Of a stretch of DNA of 64,000 bases, positions 34,758 through 43,575 are shown piece by piece. The translations under genes were made by a program, and so were the position numbers. The DNA is from Wukongibacter sp050859025 (lineage in GTDB: Bacteria > Bacillota > Clostridia > Peptostreptococcales > Caminicellaceae). Every line of letters starts with the position of its first letter. Positions within the stretch are counted from its first letter, which is position 1. The notes below the pieces were generated by a model, which saw nothing but the letters and a program-made list of their open reading frames with translations, was not told where the DNA came from and made no database searches. The stretch is taken from positions 5,084,001 to 5,148,000 of the forward strand of contig NZ_CP138200.1 in the NCBI RefSeq assembly GCF_050859025.1, given 5' to 3'.

Positions 34758-35156
34758 CTAATCAGTACTTCTGTCTATTATCTTGACATTTTCTATTTTG
34801 GGAATTAGAAAACCATTGTTATCTACAATAATATTTAATCTAATAGAGTGTCTTCCGATTTGTTCTCCATAATTATCTTCCTCTTTGCTATACAAGTCTG
34901 CTATTAAAATAACTGAATATTCTTTAGGGTTAGCTTTTGTAATGAAATATTGCGGCTTACTATATTTATAATTTTCAGCGTACAAGTATATTTCTTTTAA
35001 AGCTTCTTTTTCGTCAGACTTAAGATAATCAATAACTTTATAATTTTTGTTTTCGATATTATAAAAAACATAACTCAGATAGTTTTTAGGAGTAATAACA
35101 ACAAAATTTGCAATAATAACTATTAAAATAAAGGAAATGACAAATTTTTTTTTCAT
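34758..35156 (-). CDS. small membrane-anchored exported protein
   Basis: 132 residues: an N-terminal signal anchor (FVISFILIVIIANFVVI), then a beta-rich external part (EYSVILIADLYSKEEDNYGE, HSIRLNIIVDNNGFLIPKIE) reminiscent of NTF2-like or DUF4829-type exported domains. No firm family. AGGAG is six bases upstream of the start. The stop of the truncated gene 35175-35307 lies 18 bases before the start, so it was once the distal gene of an operon. Confidence 0.65.
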   Translation of the reverse strand: MKKKFVISFILIVIIANFVVITPKNYLSYVFYNIENKNYKVIDYLKSDEKEALKEIYLYAENYKYSKPQYFITKANPKEYSVILIADLYSKEEDNYGEQIGRHSIRLNIIVDNNGFLIPKIENVKIIDRSTD

Positions 35157-35174
35157 GGCAAACTCCTATCTAAA

Positions 35175-35307
35175 TTATTTATCATCATCGTCTGGGTAAC
35201 TTAATTTAATGCCTTCTATCCATTTTTTTGTGGATATAGAGCTACTTCCATAGTCTCTGTAAATATATCCATCATGGTCATATTGTTTCTTTGCAATTTC
35301 ATAAGTA
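35175..35307 (-). pseudogene. C-terminal fragment of an exported protein cut at a family A repeat
   Basis: The minus strand reads HTYEIAKKQYDHDGYIYRDY, GSSSISTKKWIEGIKLSYPD, DDDK and TAA in one frame. The frame begins exactly at the left end of a family A repeat. The missing N-terminal part is not found on the other side of the repeat. Function unknown. Confidence 0.55.
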
Positions 35308-35410
35308 TGTCAAGGGACGGTTCTATCGACACCACTCTCATCGGCATTATCTCAAAATCAATTACCATCCTTTCCCAAAGCATCACTTTCAGAACTTTTC
35401 ACTTCTTCCA
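35308..35410. repeat. repeat family A, copy 3 (left half)
   Basis: TGTCAAGGGACGGTTCTATC through the AAAGCATCACTTTCAGAAC landmark to CTTCCATCCCC, then replaced by an IS200-end-like hairpin. The right half is absent. Confidence 0.75.
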
Positions 35411-35423
35411 TCCCCTCCCCCAG

Positions 35424-35446
35424 AACCACCGGCTTAGCAGGTGATT
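35424..35446. repeat. solo IS200-end-like hairpin
   Basis: AACCACCGGCTTAGCAGGTGA followed by TTTTCATATAC matches the rebuilt terminal hairpin of the IS200 element (AACCACCCGCTTA...AGCAGGTGGTTTTCGTATATAC). No transposase adjoins it. Confidence 0.5.
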
Positions 35447-35462
35447 TTCATATACAATTAAT

Positions 35463-35487
35463 AGCGTAATCTTATTCAGATTACGCT
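35463..35487 (-). terminator. terminator of the P-loop NTPase gene
   Basis: AGCGTAATCT and AGATTACGCT pair perfectly across TATTC, 44 bases past the stop codon at 35531. Confidence 0.65.
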
Positions 35488-35530
35488 TAAGCCATTTCAT
35501 AACTAAGTTAAAATCATATCTCGAATACTA

Positions 35531-37621
35531 CTAAATAACATTATCAATAGTATCTGAAAAAAAGTCTGTTATAGAATTTTCTGTTATAGAATAATATCTC
35601 TTATTCTTAGTAATATATTTTACATAATTCCTTTTTCCTAGTGTTCTCATTGCATTAGTTACAGTAAGATGATGTTTATCAATAATTGTTCCTATTTCAG
35701 CTGCTGACAACTCACTTTTTCTATGATTATACAACACTCTTAGTATTTCTATATGTACATTTGGCAATCTTTTGTCTTTCCATTCATTTAATTTATTCTT
35801 AAGCTTTTTTTCAAATTTATTAATTTTTTCAACAGTATTATGTTCTGTACACTGAAAGCAATTTTTATTAACAGAATAAATTTCATATTCAGTATCATTG
35901 TATACTCTACCACAATTTTTACATTGAATTGTTTCTATGTTACTAAGTACATTTGGTATAAAGTCAGTTAAATCAAACTCATCTTGACGCCAATAGTCAT
36001 ACTTTCTTCTCAATTCAGGTCTACCATAGTCTATCTTCTTAGATAAGCAAAGTCCATAATTTAAACCATAATAACAAACTTTTTCATCAGAAGCTCCTCT
36101 AGGGCTACCTTCACTAAATTTATTAACTATATAGCATAATTCCAGTGTTTTTAATAATTTTTCAGAACTCTTCTTAACATAAAAATATGATGTAGGAAGC
36201 CAATAAATTGTACCTCTTTTAAATTTTTCGAGAGTTTCTATGAATAATTGATTATTAAGGTTATTTTCTTGATAATCTTTAATTACTTTTCTCTTAACTT
36301 CATATAAATTTTTTACGATTTCATCTATCAAGTTTTTTTGTGCAACTTGGTCTAAAAGACTTTTATCATCATAAAATGACTGTTTAAACCTTGCATCATT
36401 TATAAAATCAGCATATATATTTTCTTCATAATATTTTATAGCAGCACTATCTATATTTGACATAGTTATTGGATTTCCATTGTTTATAGACCCTAAATAA
36501 CAATAATTTAAGATAAAGCCTAAAGCTCTAGGAATTGCAGTTGTACATTCAAATAATCTTTTTAGATAATCATCTAGATTTACTTTACTTGTTATTAAAA
36601 ATATTTCACTCAACTTAATCTGATTGTCTGTAAATACTTCTAGTCTTTTTTCTAATGTTCTTTTAATATAATCAATTGCTGCCCTTTCTACTCCACTATA
36701 ATTCTTTGTACTTTGTTCAAATGCATCATAAAAATCCAATGAGCTTGTAGGGACTTTTGTGGAGTCTATATTCCCTAAATAAATTCTACCAGGATAAGCA
36801 GCTATTTTTATTTTGAATGTATCATTATACGAAGTAATAATAGGAGATACTAAAGAATCTACTACTACCTTTTGACTTTCTTTCGATAGTTCACTAAAGT
36901 CATCTAGAAATAAATATATTTTGTTTATCCTATTCTGTTTTAAAATGTCTTTAATTTGTTTCAATATAGTATGTATAGAAAATATTCTAATTTCATTACG
37001 CTTATGAGCTGTACTTGAATTAACCTTATTGTTCTCTCCAAGCTCTCCTTTCAATCCAAAACTAATTATATCAAAAGAAGTTCCTAATCCCTTTTTCTTT
37101 TCAGTTTCAACTGTAGCAGCTATTTCAATATTTCTTTGAAAATCAGTATCAAGAAATTCTCCATTTTCTATAGACTCGAATAATTCATCAAATTCTTTAG
37201 TCCCATCTAACCTTGATATTGCTTTTTTTTGTATATTTTTTAATATTTCACTTAGAAAATTCTTATATGTTCTTATTTTAGTAAGTTCATTGTTTTCATA
37301 GTCTGTATTTGATGTTTTAATTTCTTCATAACACGTTTGTAAATTAATATAAATTGGTAACGATTCTTTTTCCCTTTGTTCAATAATTTTCTCTGCTTTA
37401 ACAAATATTGTTGATTTACCTGTACCTCGTCTACCTTTTAATATTATATGATTATTATCCAATACCTGCCTTAATACATAATCTTGTCCAAATAAGTCTA
37501 CATATATATCTGAAGTTATATCATTGTTCTCAGGGTCATATACATCAGGTCTACCACTCTGCATTAAAGACTTAAAAGCTTTTTCTATATTTATTGAACA
37601 AGAAAGTAACTCCATACCCAA
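35531..37621 (-). CDS. large P-loop NTPase with zinc ribbon and winged helix
   Basis: 696 residues. Walker A GRRGTGKST lies at about 63-71 and Walker B IYLFLDDFSEL at about 235-245, in an AAA/STAND-like NTPase preceded by the feature DLFGQDYVLRQVL. The remaining AAA+ and helical bundle runs to about residue 560. A four-cysteine zinc ribbon follows (CKNCGRVYND...NCFQC). A C-terminal winged helix (ELSAAEIGTIIDKHHLTVTN, MRTLGKRNYV) then suggests nucleic-acid binding or regulation. No TIR, nuclease or transmembrane part is seen. It has its own terminator and no partner gene. The architecture is compatible with a single-gene defence or signalling NTPase, but I do not recognise the family. The start is TTG, with AAGGGGAG upstream. 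Confidence 0.75.
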   Translation of the reverse strand: MGMELLSCSINIEKAFKSLMQSGRPDVYDPENNDITSDIYVDLFGQDYVLRQVLDNNHIILKGRRGTGKSTIFVKAEKIIEQREKESLPIYINLQTCYEEIKTSNTDYENNELTKIRTYKNFLSEILKNIQKKAISRLDGTKEFDELFESIENGEFLDTDFQRNIEIAATVETEKKKGLGTSFDIISFGLKGELGENNKVNSSTAHKRNEIRIFSIHTILKQIKDILKQNRINKIYLFLDDFSELSKESQKVVVDSLVSPIITSYNDTFKIKIAAYPGRIYLGNIDSTKVPTSSLDFYDAFEQSTKNYSGVERAAIDYIKRTLEKRLEVFTDNQIKLSEIFLITSKVNLDDYLKRLFECTTAIPRALGFILNYCYLGSINNGNPITMSNIDSAAIKYYEENIYADFINDARFKQSFYDDKSLLDQVAQKNLIDEIVKNLYEVKRKVIKDYQENNLNNQLFIETLEKFKRGTIYWLPTSYFYVKKSSEKLLKTLELCYIVNKFSEGSPRGASDEKVCYYGLNYGLCLSKKIDYGRPELRRKYDYWRQDEFDLTDFIPNVLSNIETIQCKNCGRVYNDTEYEIYSVNKNCFQCTEHNTVEKINKFEKKLKNKLNEWKDKRLPNVHIEILRVLYNHRKSELSAAEIGTIIDKHHLTVTNAMRTLGKRNYVKYITKNKRYYSITENSITDFFSDTIDNVI

Positions 37622-37783
37622 AACTCTTCACTCCCCTTAATAGTAAGAATTTGAAATATTATTTCTTACTGTATATACTAACATAAAACAGATATTTTGT
37701 ATAATATTGTTATTATTTTTAGAATTTTGTTGAGTTAAATTGTAATGAATCTTATACTACTTATCTATCCAAGTGGTTCTATT

Positions 37784-37841
37784 TAAAAAAACCGCTGTTA
37801 CTTATGGTACAATTCACCATATCTCTGTAACTGCGGTTTTT
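37784..37841. repeat. repeat family B hairpin, copy 3
   Basis: The most regular copy: AAAAACCGC pairs with GCGGTTTTT, GTTAC with GTAAC and ATGGT with ACCAT. Non-coding position between the NTPase gene and the end of the frl operon. The remainder of 37622-38063 shows nothing else. Confidence 0.7.
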
Positions 37842-38063
37842 CATCAAGTCTAAGTAATAGATGGAATTCCAACTTTTCAGGGACATTTTACCTGTCCACT
37901 TATCCCTATATCCTAAAACTGTAAATTTGAACAAATTAGTTGAAAATCAATGAATAATACTTAATTGGCAGGGAAAACTCAATTTTTTATGCTTATTTTT
38001 CGGAGATTTTCCTGGTACCTATTATTTATATTTCTTGTTCAGAATGATAATTTATTGTACATC

Positions 38064-38861
38064 CTACCAAGCACCATAATATCCTAATGTTATGCCACTG
38101 CTCAATACACCTTTTTCCATACATTCTGCTATAGATTTACCTTCAAGTACTCCCATAAGAAATCCAGCTATATAACTATCTCCTGCACCCATACTATCTA
38201 TCACTTCGCACTCAGTTATCCCAAGCTTAGTAAATTCATTGCCATTGTATGCCATACTACCTTTTTCTCCTCTAGTTACAACTACTATACTAGGTCCCTT
38301 TGATTTTATGTACTTCATAAATTTATGTAGCTCTTCATCATTACTATTATCATTGGAAAAAAAAGCATAATCTACATATGGCAAAGCCTTATCTAATATC
38401 TTTTGGTCAGGATTGTCTGCAAAATCAAAGGCAACAGCTACACCTCTATCTTTAATTTTATGAAGTTCAGATTCTACCATTCCCCATATTCCAGTTACAA
38501 CTAAATCATGACTACATAAAAATTCTATATCTTCTTCTGTCAATTTGAAATCTTTCATAACACCTTCTTCATAATCACCTAGAATTCTATCACCATTTTT
38601 GACTTCAACATGTGTAACTGCTGTCTTACCATCCAGTACTTTAATATGAGATGTGTCTACACCTTTTTTTGATATTGACTCAATCATAAATTTCCCAAAA
38701 TAATCAGTACCAACTACTCCTGTGTATGATGAATTACCATTCATCCTTTTAACATACACAGCTACATTAACTGGGTTTCCACCAGGGAAAATCTCACCTG
38801 TGTTATCGTAAAAATCTATACAATTGTCACCTACTGCTGCTATCCTTATGTTTTTCTCCAT
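38064..38861 (-). CDS. frlD: fructoselysine 6-kinase-like PfkB sugar kinase
   Basis: 265 residues from the ATG of MEKNIRIAAVG (GAGG upstream). It is a ribokinase/PfkB fold: GDNCIDFYDN and FPGGNPVNVAVYVKRMNGNS bind the sugar, and IDSMGAGDSYIAGFL holds the catalytic Asp and the anion hole. The N-terminal pattern closely follows E. coli FrlD, which phosphorylates fructoselysine to fructoselysine 6-phosphate. It is the last gene of the operon, eight bases after the epimerase gene, which supports the Amadori role. A different fructosamine as true substrate is possible. Confidence 0.85.
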   Translation of the reverse strand: MEKNIRIAAVGDNCIDFYDNTGEIFPGGNPVNVAVYVKRMNGNSSYTGVVGTDYFGKFMIESISKKGVDTSHIKVLDGKTAVTHVEVKNGDRILGDYEEGVMKDFKLTEEDIEFLCSHDLVVTGIWGMVESELHKIKDRGVAVAFDFADNPDQKILDKALPYVDYAFFSNDNSNDEELHKFMKYIKSKGPSIVVVTRGEKGSMAYNGNEFTKLGITECEVIDSMGAGDSYIAGFLMGVLEGKSIAECMEKGVLSSGITLGYYGAW

Positions 38862-38869
38862 ATATATCC

Positions 38870-39691
38870 TCAACATTCTATTAGTTTTTTTAATCTATCT
38901 ATTGCCAATTTTGAATAAAGAGACGGTTCATTGATGTAAGCTGTAACAAGCTCTATGGTTGCCCCTTCATTATAACCGCTCTCGGTTATTTCATCAAGAA
39001 GTTGCTTAAGTGGAATATTTCCTTCACCTGGCAAAAGATGAGTATCACTTATTCCATCGCTGTCTACTATGTGTAAATGTTTAAGATTCTTTCCTAGCTT
39101 CTTAAAATAACTCATTATACTTTCACTTTGCACATATGGTGGAACTATATCACACATTGCTCCGAAATATGGCGAGTCAATGTATTTAACTAAATCATAC
39201 AAATCATTTGCTGTTGTACATACATTGGATTCAAATGGAGTTAAAGCCTCCATCAAAATCATCTGATCTTTATCTTGTGCATATTCTACAAGCTCCCTAA
39301 TACTCTTGCTCAATCTATTCCATATTTGACTTCTAGTAGCCTTATAACCAGCATGTCCTGCTGATATTACAGTATACTCTGCACCAAGTGCCTTACCCAT
39401 TTCGATTGCAGTTTTAAGATATTCTATCGATTCTTTTCTTTGATATTCATCACCAATCATATAATTATATGGGTACCCATTGTGCTCAGGTGTATATACC
39501 TTTATCGGCATTTCGTATTTATCCCTAAGTGTCAACAAACTGTCTATATGTCCTCTCTTAAGATCATAGGGATAAGCATGTGGCCTTCCTCCCCATAATT
39601 CAATATAATCATATCCAAATCTTTTAGCATCTTTAAATATATCCTCTATCTCATTTCTCTGATAACCTGAAGTAAACATTCCAATCTTCAT
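38870..39691 (-). CDS. frlC: fructoselysine 3-epimerase-like sugar isomerase
   Basis: 273 residues, TIM-barrel AP-endonuclease-2 fold. Strings such as KIGMFTSGYQRNEIEDIFKD, YIELWGGRPHAYPYDLKRGH, YTPEHNGYPYNYMIGDEYQR, SAGHAGYK, LMEALTPFESNV and HIVDSDGISDTHLLPGEGNI follow E. coli FrlC nearly motif for motif, including the metal-ligand Glu, Asp and His positions. FrlC interconverts fructoselysine and psicoselysine. It lies between the deglycase and kinase genes, but a terminator-like hairpin separates it from the deglycase gene. Confidence 0.88.
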   Translation of the reverse strand: MKIGMFTSGYQRNEIEDIFKDAKRFGYDYIELWGGRPHAYPYDLKRGHIDSLLTLRDKYEMPIKVYTPEHNGYPYNYMIGDEYQRKESIEYLKTAIEMGKALGAEYTVISAGHAGYKATRSQIWNRLSKSIRELVEYAQDKDQMILMEALTPFESNVCTTANDLYDLVKYIDSPYFGAMCDIVPPYVQSESIMSYFKKLGKNLKHLHIVDSDGISDTHLLPGEGNIPLKQLLDEITESGYNEGATIELVTAYINEPSLYSKLAIDRLKKLIEC

Positions 39692-39718
39692 ATTAAATTC
39701 CTTTCAAAATTCAAAAAA

Positions 39719-39748
39719 CAGACTGTTTCAAAATCAAGAAACAGCCTG
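39719..39748 (-). terminator. intercistronic hairpin inside the frl operon
   Basis: CAGACTGTTTC and GAAACAGCCTG pair with one mismatch across eight bases. T-rich sequence follows on both strands. In the operon direction it lies between the deglycase and epimerase genes, so it may reduce frlC-frlD expression or protect the upstream transcript. Confidence 0.6.
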
Positions 39749-39782
39749 CTTTTTTTAATAATAAGTAGTTCAGAAACAACTA

Positions 39783-40778
39783 TCAATAATCAAGCTGTCT
39801 GTAATATCTTCTTATCTCCATAGGGTGACAGTTCAGTTTTTCTAGATGAACATCTATTCTCGAAGTTATTACTCTCATTAAAAGATGAGAAAGATATCCT
39901 CTAAACTTTTCACTTATCCCTTTAAGTTCATAATCCTTTGTATCTATTATATTGTAATTTGCACAGATTTTTGGTAAAAAGTTTGCTACCCTTTCACTAA
40001 GCTTTCTCTGTGAATCTTCACCGATGAATACAGTAACTGCCGTATCTCTGTCGATTATTTCAAACATGCCGTGGAAAAATTCTGCACTGTGTATAGACTT
40101 TGTTCTTATCCAATGCTGCTCTTCCCAGTAGCACATAGCGTAGGAATATGTCGCTCCATACTGATTACCTGCTCCAACAAAGTAATGTATATTGTCGTTC
40201 ATATGCTTTCTTGCAATTCTTTCTCCAAGTTCATCAGTTGATTTTTCAACTTCTACTAAACCCTTTGCAAGATGCTCATCAAGTTCAGCATAAAGTTCAT
40301 AGTAATCATCAAATTCCCCGGAATTATACATGAATCTGTCGGCTAACATAAAAAACTTAAGTTGCTCATTCATTGGATAAGAAACAAGGTAATCAGCTAA
40401 ATTAGCCAGTTCTGTATTAGGATAATCAACAAAACCTATTACTTCGGCACCATCTGCCTTAGCCTTTTTCACTCCATCAATCATCTCTGTTGTTTTACCT
40501 GTGACAGAAGAAATAACTACTATTGTGCCTTCTCCTACCTTTTTGTTGCCGGTGGTAATATATTCTGCTGCATTTTCAACAAAAAAGTTTATTGAAGATT
40601 TTTCCTTCATATGTACCTCAGCCTGCAGACAAGAAGCATATGTGCCTCCGATACCAAGCCAGCAGATATTCTCATATCCCTTTTCACATATTTCATCTAC
40701 AATACCTTCAATTTTACTTCTAAGTTTCAATGCACCGTTTACACTGTCCAACTGCTTCTGTTCATCGAATTTTAACAT
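39783..40778 (-). CDS. frlB: FrlB-like fructosamine-6-phosphate deglycase (SIS domain)
   Basis: 331 residues with two SIS domains: ICWLGIGGTYASCLQAEVHM, VVISSVTGKTTEMIDGVKKA and, in the second half, VGAGNQYGATYSYAMCYWEE, SIHSAEFFHGMFEIIDRDTA. The latter contains the Glu and His typical of the deglycase active site in FrlB/GfrE/FraB proteins, which split 6-phosphorylated Amadori products into glucose 6-phosphate and the free amine. It ends RRYYRQLDY, like FrlB. Which fructosamine it prefers cannot be told. It follows the transporter genes at 25 bases. Confidence 0.78.
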   Translation of the reverse strand: MLKFDEQKQLDSVNGALKLRSKIEGIVDEICEKGYENICWLGIGGTYASCLQAEVHMKEKSSINFFVENAAEYITTGNKKVGEGTIVVISSVTGKTTEMIDGVKKAKADGAEVIGFVDYPNTELANLADYLVSYPMNEQLKFFMLADRFMYNSGEFDDYYELYAELDEHLAKGLVEVEKSTDELGERIARKHMNDNIHYFVGAGNQYGATYSYAMCYWEEQHWIRTKSIHSAEFFHGMFEIIDRDTAVTVFIGEDSQRKLSERVANFLPKICANYNIIDTKDYELKGISEKFRGYLSHLLMRVITSRIDVHLEKLNCHPMEIRRYYRQLDY

Positions 40779-40803
40779 TATTAAGGTCTCCTAATTATAT
40801 AAT

Positions 40804-41868
40804 TTATTCCCCAACTTTTAACTTTTGATAATAATCATTGTATATAGTAATTGCTTCCCCTACATCCTTTTGGAAAAACACATTTTCTTTATAGTCAAAA
40901 TCTCTTGCAGGGTCATTTTTGTAAGTGTCAGACGCTGCTTCTACTGCTGCATCATTAGGACATGAATATGGATATTCTACAAGATTTTCAGCCATAACCT
41001 GAGGATCAGTTATGTAGTTTAAGAATTTTTCTGCAAGGTCCACATGCTTAGCTCCCTTAGGTATAACATAAAGATCAAACCCAAGCTGTACAGGATCTTT
41101 TTCAAAATCAGCTATTACAATATTATTATCCTCGCCGAGCTCTGACATAGCCCATGAAGCATTCCCATCATATGTAAATGCCACAGATGCAGTTCCATTT
41201 GCAAGATTTTGTTCAGCATTGCCGTATGCTACAACATTTTCGTTATATTTTGTCAACCATTCATAAGCCTCTGCTATTTCATTTTCATCTGTTGAGTTAG
41301 GATCATATCCAAGTGCAACAAGTGCTATAGGAAACAGGTTTCTCGCTCCATCTATTGAAGCTATCTGTCCCTTTAGTGCTGGATTTATAAGATCATTGTA
41401 ACTCTTGATTTCAACTGGACTTGTATCCTTATTATAAACTATATAAATATAATTCATAAGATATGGTACGCAGTACTCTTTAGCAGTCCAATATGATTCA
41501 TTAATATTTGATGCGTTTGGTATATTGTCAAAGTTAATCTTCTCAATATAATCTCCAGCTATAAGTGACTCCATATAAGCATCACATGTCATAATAAGGT
41601 CATATTCCTGTCCTCCACCTGCTGTAAGCTTTGTAATTGCATCTGCATTATCACTCATATAAGACAGATTTACAGTAACATTGTTTTCTTCTTCAAATTT
41701 TGAAATCAAATCATCTGATATGTACTGCTGCCACATATAGATATTTAGTTCTGTACTTTCAGCAGTTTTATCGCCTCCACTACTAGGGCTCTCATTTGTA
41801 CCTGCACATCCTGTGAAAATACTCATGATTAAAATCATGGTCAGTAGAATAGAAATTACTTTTTTCAT
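40804..41868 (-). CDS. PotD-type substrate-binding lipoprotein
   Basis: 354 residues. Lipobox SIFTGC (Cys21), then a periplasmic-binding-protein type II fold of the spermidine/putrescine class: LNIYMWQQYISDDLISKFEE, YDLIMTCDAYMESLIAGDYI, YLMNYIYIVYNKDTSP and DLYVIPKGAKHVDLAEKFLN. In the operon context the ligand is more likely a fructosamine with a free amine, such as fructoselysine, than a polyamine. The ATG overlaps the stop of the upstream permease gene (ATGA), so they are translationally coupled. Confidence 0.85.
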   Translation of the reverse strand: MKKVISILLTMILIMSIFTGCAGTNESPSSGGDKTAESTELNIYMWQQYISDDLISKFEEENNVTVNLSYMSDNADAITKLTAGGGQEYDLIMTCDAYMESLIAGDYIEKINFDNIPNASNINESYWTAKEYCVPYLMNYIYIVYNKDTSPVEIKSYNDLINPALKGQIASIDGARNLFPIALVALGYDPNSTDENEIAEAYEWLTKYNENVVAYGNAEQNLANGTASVAFTYDGNASWAMSELGEDNNIVIADFEKDPVQLGFDLYVIPKGAKHVDLAEKFLNYITDPQVMAENLVEYPYSCPNDAAVEAASDTYKNDPARDFDYKENVFFQKDVGEAITIYNDYYQKLKVGE

Positions 41869-42692
41869 ATTATCTCCTCCACTTTTTTGCGTTTATCTAA
41901 CGCTTTTTTGATTGTATTATTCAAAACCATTGCAATAACAATGACTAGAATCATGATAGTAGTTAATGCGTTAATGTCAGGTGTAATACCCGATTTATTC
42001 ATTGAAAGAATTAAAACGGGCAACGTAGAATTTTTAGCCCCAGCCAGCATATTACTCATTACAACATCATCTATAGAAAGAGTAAATGATAAAAATGCTG
42101 CACTCATCACTCCAGGCATAATACTAGGTAAAGTGACGTTTATAAATGTCTTAATTCTGTTGGCTCCAAGATCCATTGATGCTTCTTCGAGACTGTAACT
42201 ATCCCCACTTATCCGACCTTTGATTGTAACCACTGAATAAGGTATGCAGAAGGTACAATGCCCTATTAATATACTTCCCATTCCTAAAGTGAATCCTATT
42301 TTCATGAATATTATAAGAAGTGCAACTGCCAAAACGATTTCAGGAACTATTATCGGAACATAAAGCATATTATCTATAAATTTTTTCCCTTTAAATTCAT
42401 ATTTTCTTAATCCTAGAGCTCCAATTGTTGCTATTGTAACTGAAATTACAGTTGATAATACTGCAATAATCACTGAATACCATAGACTTCCAATCACAGC
42501 CGAATTAGAAAATAGTCTGGGATACCACTGAGTTGTAAATCCATTCCAGTAATAGTTATATCTTTGATCATTAAATGAAAAGACCATCATTACCACTACA
42601 GGAATATATAATATCGTATATATGATAAATGAATAGATTGTAGCAAGTAGCGCTCCAAATTTTTTTCTTTTCTTTACTCTTGAACCGCCCAT
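41865..42692 (-). CDS. PotC-type ABC permease
   Basis: 275 residues, six transmembrane helices. The EAA loop reads EEASMDLGANRIKTFINVTL, the contact to the ATPase in binding-protein-dependent permeases of the PotC/CysW class. GGAGG lies eight bases before the start. It pairs with the PotB-type permease encoded immediately upstream (no gap) and overlaps the binding-protein gene by four bases. Confidence 0.88.
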   Translation of the reverse strand: MGGSRVKKRKKFGALLATIYSFIIYTILYIPVVVMMVFSFNDQRYNYYWNGFTTQWYPRLFSNSAVIGSLWYSVIIAVLSTVISVTIATIGALGLRKYEFKGKKFIDNMLYVPIIVPEIVLAVALLIIFMKIGFTLGMGSILIGHCTFCIPYSVVTIKGRISGDSYSLEEASMDLGANRIKTFINVTLPSIMPGVMSAAFLSFTLSIDDVVMSNMLAGAKNSTLPVLILSMNKSGITPDINALTTIMILVIVIAMVLNNTIKKALDKRKKVEEII

Positions 42693-43562
42693 TTACAATA
42701 CCTCCATATCTTCAATATTAGCAAATCTGGTGTATATAAAGATAAGCAGTCCTGTTATAACAATCAGAAGTACAGAAAGTGCAGCTCCAAGAGGCCAATT
42801 TCTTATTGCTCCAAACTGATTTTTAATTATATTCCCAATAAATAGGACTTTTCCTCCACCAAGCATATCTGTAATGGTGTATATTCCAAGTGAAGGAATA
42901 AAAACCAATATTATTGATGAAAAAATGCCAGGAAAAGTAAGGGGCAGAGTTATATTGAAAAATGTTGTACGCTTTGAAGCCCCAAGATCTTCCGATGCTT
43001 CTAAAAGAGACTTACTTAATTTTTCAATTGAGCTATACATAGGAAGGACTGCAAAAGGTAGCATATTTGTTACCAAACCCAACATTACCAGTCCATCAGT
43101 ATAAACAAAGCTCTTAGGTGCATCTATAAAGCCTGCATATTGAAGAAACTCATTTACAGGTCCCTTGGTCTGAAATAAAAGTAGCCAGCTGTTAAATCTC
43201 ATAAGAGAATTTGTCCAGAAAGGAATCATAATAAGCATGATAAGCTTTGAAGCTACTTCTCTTGGTTTTCTTGCAATATAATATGCAAAAGGATAACCTA
43301 CCAGCAGACATATTACGGTAGTTATTGATGCTGCTTTTAAGGATTTAACAATAACCTTAAAATATGTACTATCTAATAAAGTCTTATAGCTATCCCATGA
43401 AAAAGTATAAACAACATCACCAAAAACTCCTCTAGCCATAAAGCTGATGTAAATAATATACAGCATAGGCACTGTTACAAATAAAATCATCCATAATGAA
43501 ACCGGTCCAGTCATAACTAAGGTTGATAAGCTTTTTTTCTTTAAATTATTTTTATAATTCAT
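42693..43562 (-). CDS. PotB-type ABC permease
   Basis: 289 residues from the second ATG (MNYKNNLKKK), since GGAGGG encoded in the preceding codons is its ribosome site. Six transmembrane helices; the EAA loop is EASEDLGASKRTTFFNITLP. PotB/PotC-type permeases form a heterodimer around the translocation path. The operon direction and tight spacing with the ATPase and PotC genes support one transporter. Confidence 0.87.
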   Translation of the reverse strand: MNYKNNLKKKSLSTLVMTGPVSLWMILFVTVPMLYIIYISFMARGVFGDVVYTFSWDSYKTLLDSTYFKVIVKSLKAASITTVICLLVGYPFAYYIARKPREVASKLIMLIMIPFWTNSLMRFNSWLLLFQTKGPVNEFLQYAGFIDAPKSFVYTDGLVMLGLVTNMLPFAVLPMYSSIEKLSKSLLEASEDLGASKRTTFFNITLPLTFPGIFSSIILVFIPSLGIYTITDMLGGGKVLFIGNIIKNQFGAIRNWPLGAALSVLLIVITGLLIFIYTRFANIEDMEVL

Positions 43563-43575
43563 TTTGCCCTCCATA

